Of a DNA stretch of 10,119 nucleotides, positions 6,511-10,119 are shown one piece after another. The stretch covers positions 1 through 10,119 of the forward strand of contig JAKLQR010000197.1 of NCBI GenBank assembly GCA_022013235.1. Reading direction: 5' to 3'. The notes beneath the pieces are model-generated. The model did no database searches and was not told where the DNA came from. It saw only the letters and a program-made list of their open reading frames with translations. This DNA is from Thermodesulfovibrionales bacterium. Lineage in GTDB: Bacteria; Nitrospirota; Thermodesulfovibrionia; Thermodesulfovibrionales; SM23-35. Position 1 is the first letter of the stretch; the number at the start of each line of letters is the position of its first letter. The translations under genes and the position numbers were made by a program.

Positions 6511-6519
6511 AGAAAGTAT
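6509..6519. repeat. 11-bp direct repeat, copy 1 (overlaps lipoprotein start codon)
   Basis: ATAGAAAGTAT on the + strand; an identical copy lies exactly 50 bp away at 6559-6569. This copy touches the lipoprotein start codon and the inferred transcript start. Confidence 0.5.
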
Positions 6520-6528
6520 TTTGTTTCT

Positions 6529-6558
6529 AATCTACTATCCCTGTTTCCCTTCTGTCAA
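6529..6558 (-). promoter_or_regulatory. Candidate sigma-70-type promoter for the lipoprotein gene
   Basis: On the - strand a perfect TTGACA (-35, bases 6558-6553) is followed after 18 bp by TAGATT (6534-6529, 4 of 6 matches to TATAAT). The predicted transcript start near 6522 would leave a leader of only about 12 nt before the ATG at 6510, consistent with the lack of a ribosome site. Identical 11-bp repeats lie on both sides of this promoter. Confidence 0.4.
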
Positions 6559-6569
6559 ATAGAAAGTAT
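6559..6569. repeat. 11-bp direct repeat, copy 2 (abuts the -35 of the lipoprotein promoter)
   Basis: ATAGAAAGTAT, identical to the copy at 6509-6519. It begins one base upstream of the TTGACA hexamer. The pair could be a chance repeat or binding sites for a regulator bracketing the promoter. Confidence 0.5.
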
Positions 6570-6625
6570 CGATTTATTGATTTTGACGAAACCCGGGACA
6601 CATACAGAGAGAAGAAAAATATATT

Positions 6626-7750
6626 TTACAGGCCAAATATCCCGAAGAGTTTTACGATAACAGCATTTGAGACAGGAAACCCTTTCCTGGTGAGTCTTAT
6701 GGAATCCCTATATATTTCCAAAAAACCTTCGTCGATCAGCTCCCTGCATAGCGCTATCCCATTCTCAGAAAAAATGGCTGACTTGTTGAGCCGTACGCCC
6801 TGCTTTTTTCTCAACCCAAGGAACAAGTGCTCTCTCAGGGAATCTTCGGGGGTAAGACGGAGAGGTTCCCTTATGGGAATGTTCCCGCTTGCTAATTCTT
6901 CAATATATTTTCCGATATCGCCTGTATTCTTTGAGCGCATGTTGTTCAGAAAAGAATGCGCCCCTGCACCGGCGCCAAGGTATTCCCCCCTGTCCCAATA
7001 ATTGAGGTTGTGCCTGCACTCGTAATCCCTGAAAGCAAAATTGGAGATCTCATACTGTGCATATCCGCGGCTTTCGAGATAATCGATTCCGCAGGCATAC
7101 ATTGTGAGTATCTGGTCATCGTCAGGCATCTCAATCCTGTTTGAATTCAGTAAATGGAAGAAGGGCGTGTTTTGTTCGGGCGTAAGTTCATAGGTGGAAA
7201 TATGCATTGGTGAAAATTCTGCTGCTTTTGCGATTGATTCAAGCCATGAGGCAAGGTCCTGGCCGGGGATTCCGTACATAAGATCGATCGAGAAATTCTC
7301 TATGCCGGATTTCTGAATCAAAGTGAGCGATCTTTGCGCATCATCTGCAGAATGGATCCTGCCCAGTGTCTTTAATTCATCGTCATAGAACGACTGGACG
7401 CCGACGCTCAGCCTGTTTACCCCTAATGAAAGCATGGTATCAATTTTTGTGCGGTCGAGAGAACCCGGATTGGCTTCGACTGTTATTTCTGCATCTGACG
7501 ACAGAACGTAGTTATTCCGGACGCATTCGAGCAGCTTCCTCAAATGCTTTTCAGAAAGAATTGTCGGGGTACCGCCTCCGATATAAATGGACCGGAGTGT
7601 ACCCGCATTGTCTTTTTTCAGTTCCAGTTCCCTGCAGAGGGCGTCGAGATAGTGTCCGGCCGACGATGCATCGTAGGGTACAGAGAGAAAATCACAATAG
7701 AGGCATTTTCTGAGACAAAAAGGGATGTGGATGTAAAGAAATTCAGCCAT
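6626..7750 (-). CDS. hemW: Radical-SAM heme chaperone HemW
   Basis: 374 aa, normal for HemW. The N-terminus YIHIPFCLRKCLYCDF carries the CX3CX2C cluster ligands Cys12, Cys16 and Cys19. A Phe follows Cys-Asp, where the oxygen-independent coproporphyrinogen oxidase HemN has a further Cys, so this is the HemW and not the HemN branch. YIGGGTPT (56-63) is the SAM-binding glycine motif; VEANPGS, NRLSVGVQSF and SIDLMYGIPGQ follow in the usual places, and HNLNYW (247-252) is characteristic of HemW. HemW binds heme and inserts it into target proteins such as membrane respiratory enzymes; many databases still label it as a coproporphyrinogen III oxidase. It starts 32 bp after the lepA stop on the same strand, the lepA-hemW order also known from Bacillus subtilis, and is probably cotranscribed with lepA. 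No strong ribosome site precedes the ATG. The heat-shock genes that follow in Bacillus are absent here. Confidence 0.95.
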   Translation of the reverse strand: MAEFLYIHIPFCLRKCLYCDFLSVPYDASSAGHYLDALCRELELKKDNAGTLRSIYIGGGTPTILSEKHLRKLLECVRNNYVLSSDAEITVEANPGSLDRTKIDTMLSLGVNRLSVGVQSFYDDELKTLGRIHSADDAQRSLTLIQKSGIENFSIDLMYGIPGQDLASWLESIAKAAEFSPMHISTYELTPEQNTPFFHLLNSNRIEMPDDDQILTMYACGIDYLESRGYAQYEISNFAFRDYECRHNLNYWDRGEYLGAGAGAHSFLNNMRSKNTGDIGKYIEELASGNIPIREPLRLTPEDSLREHLFLGLRKKQGVRLNKSAIFSENGIALCRELIDEGFLEIYRDSIRLTRKGFPVSNAVIVKLFGIFGL

Positions 7751-7782
7751 GGAGTGAGATTGAATACCTGCTCTGTCTACGC

Positions 7783-9570
7783 CTATTTTACCTTTAACAC
7801 AGCCAGAAATGCCTCCTGCGGCAATTCGACTCTTCCGAACTGTTTCATGCGCTTCTTCCCCTCTTTCTGTTTCTCAAGGAGTTTTCTTTTCCGGGAGATG
7901 TCTCCGCCATAACACTTGGCAATAACGTCTTTCCTGAGCGCTTTCACGTTTTCCCGTGCAATGATCTTGTTCCCGATCGCGGCCTGAATGATCACTTCGA
8001 ACATCTGCCTCGGTATGATTTCCCGCAGTTTTTCTGTGAGTTCCCTCCCCTTATAATACGCTTTCTCATTGTGAACAATAAGAGAGAGCGCATCGACAAC
8101 TTCCCCGTTCAGAAGAATAGAGAGTTTTATCAGATCGGATTCTCTGAACCCTATGAATTCGTAGTCCATCGAAGCATATCCCCTCGAAAGAGATTTTAGC
8201 TTGTCAAAAAAGTCCCAGAGAATTTCATTGAGCGGAAGTTCATACTCAATCTTTATCTTGTCTTTTCCGATGTAGGAAAAAGTTCTCTGTACGCCCCTTT
8301 TTTCCTGGCAGAGGTCGAGTATGGGGCCGATGAACTCCTGAGGGAGAAAAATCGTGGCGAGCACAAAAGGTTCTTCAATCATTTCATGCTGGTCCGGTAA
8401 AAGGGCGGGGTTATCGACGGAGATCACCTGCATGTCAGGACCGGTAACGCGGTAGACAACGGTAGGCGCGGTGCTGAGCAGCGAGAGGTCAAATTCACGC
8501 TCAAGCCGCTCCTTGATGATTTCCATATGGAGCAGGCCGAGAAACCCGCATCTGAAACCAAAACCGAGTGCGAGCGAAGTCTCGGGTTCAAAAGTGAATG
8601 AAGCATCATTCAGCCTCAGCTTATTGAGCGCGTCCCTCAGGTTCTCATATTGATGCGATGCGGTAGGGTAAAGGCCGCAGAAGACCATGGGTTTTATATC
8701 TTTATATCCGGGGCAGGGTTCCGCCGCAGGATTATTTGCGTCGGTGATAGTATCACCGATTTTCGTATCGGCTATGCGTTTTATGCCCGCTATGATATAC
8801 CCGACTTCTCCGGAAACGAGTTCATGGCGCGGTGTTATTTTCGGAGTAAAAATGCCGACCTGCGACACTTCAAATACATTGTCTACTGCCATAAGCCGTA
8901 TTTTGTCGCCCTGTTTCACCCTGCCGTCGAAAATTCTGACAAGCACGATGACGCCCTGATAATTGTCAAACCAGGAATCGAAGATGAGCGCTTTCAACGG
9001 CTTATCGTCATCCCCTTCCGGCGGCGGGACCCTGTTCACAATCGCTTCAAGAATTTCGTGAGTGCCTCTTCCCTCTTTCGCACTCGTAAGAACAGCGAAG
9101 GAACAGTCCAGACCGATCGCATCCTCGATATGCTCCTTTGTTTTTTCAGGATCTGCAGCAGGGAGGTCGATTTTATTGATCACGGGAATGATCTCAAGAT
9201 TATTCTCAAGGGCAAGATATGCGTTTGCGACTGACTGGGCCTCTACTCCCTGTGAGGCGTCAACAACAAGGAGCGCGCCTTCACAGGATGCAAGGCTCCG
9301 GGAGACTTCATAAGAGAAATCCACATGGCCCGGAGTATCGATAAGGTTAAGGATATATTCGTTGCCGTCGTCTGCATGATAAGTAAGCCTTACCGCATGG
9401 GCCTTTATCGTTATGCCCCGCTCACGCTCCAGATCCATGGTGTCGAGCACCTGGTTCATCATCTCACGTTCACTTAACGCACCGGTATATTCGAGGAGCC
9501 TGTCCGCAAGGGTGGACTTCCCGTGATCTATATGCGCAACAATCGAAAAGTTCCGTATTTTTTTCGCCAT
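7783..9570 (-). CDS. lepA: Elongation factor 4 (LepA), ribosomal back-translocating GTPase
   Basis: 595 aa, full length for LepA. The GTPase domain has G1 AHIDHGKST (12-20), the switch I region RGITIKA (51-57), G3 DTPGH (78-82), G4 NKID (132-135) and G5 SAK (163-165). EF-G-like domains II, III and V follow, then the LepA-specific C-terminal domain, recognised by IGNKIIARENVKALRKDV and CYGGDISRKRKLLEKQKEG near the end. LepA binds ribosomes and is thought to remodel stalled or mis-translocated ones under ionic stress, and it also affects 30S biogenesis. The start is the ATG at 9570, with only a weak GGGA close by; the conserved opening MAKKIRNFSIVAHIDHG supports it. An extended -10 promoter lies 29 bp upstream. 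It is divergent from guaB and leads into hemW. Confidence 0.98.
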   Translation of the reverse strand: MAKKIRNFSIVAHIDHGKSTLADRLLEYTGALSEREMMNQVLDTMDLERERGITIKAHAVRLTYHADDGNEYILNLIDTPGHVDFSYEVSRSLASCEGALLVVDASQGVEAQSVANAYLALENNLEIIPVINKIDLPAADPEKTKEHIEDAIGLDCSFAVLTSAKEGRGTHEILEAIVNRVPPPEGDDDKPLKALIFDSWFDNYQGVIVLVRIFDGRVKQGDKIRLMAVDNVFEVSQVGIFTPKITPRHELVSGEVGYIIAGIKRIADTKIGDTITDANNPAAEPCPGYKDIKPMVFCGLYPTASHQYENLRDALNKLRLNDASFTFEPETSLALGFGFRCGFLGLLHMEIIKERLEREFDLSLLSTAPTVVYRVTGPDMQVISVDNPALLPDQHEMIEEPFVLATIFLPQEFIGPILDLCQEKRGVQRTFSYIGKDKIKIEYELPLNEILWDFFDKLKSLSRGYASMDYEFIGFRESDLIKLSILLNGEVVDALSLIVHNEKAYYKGRELTEKLREIIPRQMFEVIIQAAIGNKIIARENVKALRKDVIAKCYGGDISRKRKLLEKQKEGKKRMKQFGRVELPQEAFLAVLKVK

Positions 9571-9598
9571 TTTCCCAGGGAATAAATAGTGAACTAAT

Positions 9599-9607
9599 AT
9601 TGTATCA
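9599..9607 (-). promoter_or_regulatory. Extended -10 promoter candidate for lepA-hemW
   Basis: On the - strand the sequence reads TGATACAAT: a TG one base before TACAAT, which matches TATAAT at 5 of 6 positions. Extended -10 elements can work without a good -35, and none is seen here. The predicted start near 9592 leaves a leader of about 21 nt before the lepA ATG at 9570. Confidence 0.45.
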
Positions 9608-9706
9608 TATCCACACCGTTGTTGTACCCTCTTTCATGATTCCCCAGGCTGATTGCTTTACGCAGAAGCATCGTGTTACACTTATCGGAAGTTTACGGAC
9701 AAAAAT

Positions 9707-10119
9707 ATGATCGACGATAGAGTGCAGACAGGTCTGACATTTGATGATGTGCTCCTTCTTCCTGCAAAATCGGAAGTCCTCCCGAAACACACGGACGTGA
9801 ATACCATGCTTACACGGAACATCAGTATCAACATTCCCATTGTAAGCGCCGCTATGGATACGGTTACAGAGGCCGATCTCGCAATGGCCATGGCCCGTGA
9901 AGGAGGTATAGGGATTGTCCACAGGGCTATGAGCCCTGAACGCCAGAAAACAGAAATCGACAAGGTGAAAAAGTCCGAAAGCGGAATGATCATAGACCCG
10001 ATTACCATAATGCCTGATGCGCCTATTTCAGAAGCGTTGGCGCTTATGAAAAAATACCGCATATCCGGAGTGCCTGTTACCGAAAAAGGGAAGCTTATAG
10101 GAATCATCACCAACAGGGA
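9707..10119 (+). CDS. guaB: IMP dehydrogenase, N-terminal part (3' end outside window)
   Basis: The first 137 codons are present and the frame runs off the window. The opening GLTFDDVLLLPAKSEVLP (9-26), NIPIVSAAMDTVTEADLAMA (about 42-61) and the GGIGIVHR stretch (66-73) are the start of the IMPDH TIM barrel. From about residue 95 a CBS (Bateman) domain begins: DPITIMPDAPISEALALM, then ISGVPVTEKGKLIGIITNR. The enzyme oxidises IMP to XMP with NAD+, the committed step to GMP; the CBS pair senses ATP/GTP in many bacteria. The catalytic Cys loop and flap lie beyond the edge, so activity cannot be checked. The ATG at 9707 has only a weak GGA 7 nt upstream. It is divergent from lepA across a 136-bp gap in which I see no riboswitch-like structure or strong promoter for this gene. 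Confidence 0.96.
   Translation, partial: MIDDRVQTGLTFDDVLLLPAKSEVLPKHTDVNTMLTRNISINIPIVSAAMDTVTEADLAMAMAREGGIGIVHRAMSPERQKTEIDKVKKSESGMIIDPITIMPDAPISEALALMKKYRISGVPVTEKGKLIGIITNR

Noticed and set aside
6626..7750. Oxygen-independent coproporphyrinogen III oxidase (HemN)
   Set aside because: The fourth cysteine of the HemN CX3CX2CXC motif is replaced by Phe, the protein is about 80 residues shorter than HemN, and the HNLNYW motif is that of HemW.
9571..9706. Riboswitch or strong promoter upstream of guaB
   Set aside because: The best -35/-10 pair I found (TTGCTT at 9653, TACACT at 9677, 18-bp spacer) is weak, and I saw no purine-riboswitch-like stem arrangement in the 136-bp gap.
9682..10113. 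Long open frame on the - strand (143 codons) opposite guaB
   Set aside because: The + strand reading is an unmistakable IMP dehydrogenase. The antisense frame has no recognisable motif or ribosome site and is a shadow of it.
1..10119. A new defence, mobile or biosynthetic gene system
   Set aside because: No nuclease, toxin-antitoxin, transposase, integrase, reverse transcriptase or CRISPR signal is present. The recognised genes are housekeeping or common envelope functions.

Overview
The window is a gene-dense stretch of bacterial chromosome with mid-range GC. It looks like a Gram-negative, probably anaerobic or microaerophilic organism. The grounds are a predicted lipoprotein, a type IV pilus/type II secretion assembly ATPase, an Isf-type iron-sulfur flavoprotein and a thymidylate-synthase-like protein that resembles the archaeal more than the E. 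coli form. The overall flavour suggests Nitrospirota or a deltaproteobacterial-type lineage, but no rRNA or marker search is possible here, so that placement is a weak inference. I see no tRNA, rRNA, CRISPR array, insertion sequence or phage gene.

Layout. (1) 1-647, + strand: the C-terminal catalytic part of a sensor histidine kinase, cut by the window edge. (2) 652-3421, - strand: a run transcribed leftwards, made of a 31-residue membrane peptide (3421-3326), an ABC-2 exporter ATPase (3204-2227), its permease (2169-1405) and a thymidylate-synthase-like protein (1371-652). The last one meets the kinase tail to tail with a 4-bp gap. (3) 3506-5895, + strand: a PilB/GspE-type ATPase, then 22 bp later an iron-sulfur flavoprotein gene broken by one extra A in a run of ten A's. 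(4) 5905-9570, - strand: lepA (elongation factor 4), hemW (radical-SAM heme chaperone) and, from its own candidate promoter, a glycine-zipper lipoprotein. (5) 9707 to the end, + strand: the first 137 codons of guaB (IMP dehydrogenase), divergent from lepA.

How the genes work together. lepA-hemW is a known bacterial pairing, and the ATPase-permease pair forms one exporter. The other neighbours have no evident shared pathway. The region reads mostly as housekeeping plus envelope functions, and I do not see a complete new defence or biosynthetic system.

The points that deserve a second look are the tiny membrane peptide at the head of the exporter genes, the divergent thymidylate synthase homologue that keeps the catalytic cysteine but seems to lack the partner-subunit arginine pair, the A10 frameshift in the flavoprotein, a 4 x 7-bp tandem repeat between the two exporter genes, and an 11-bp direct repeat flanking the lipoprotein promoter.
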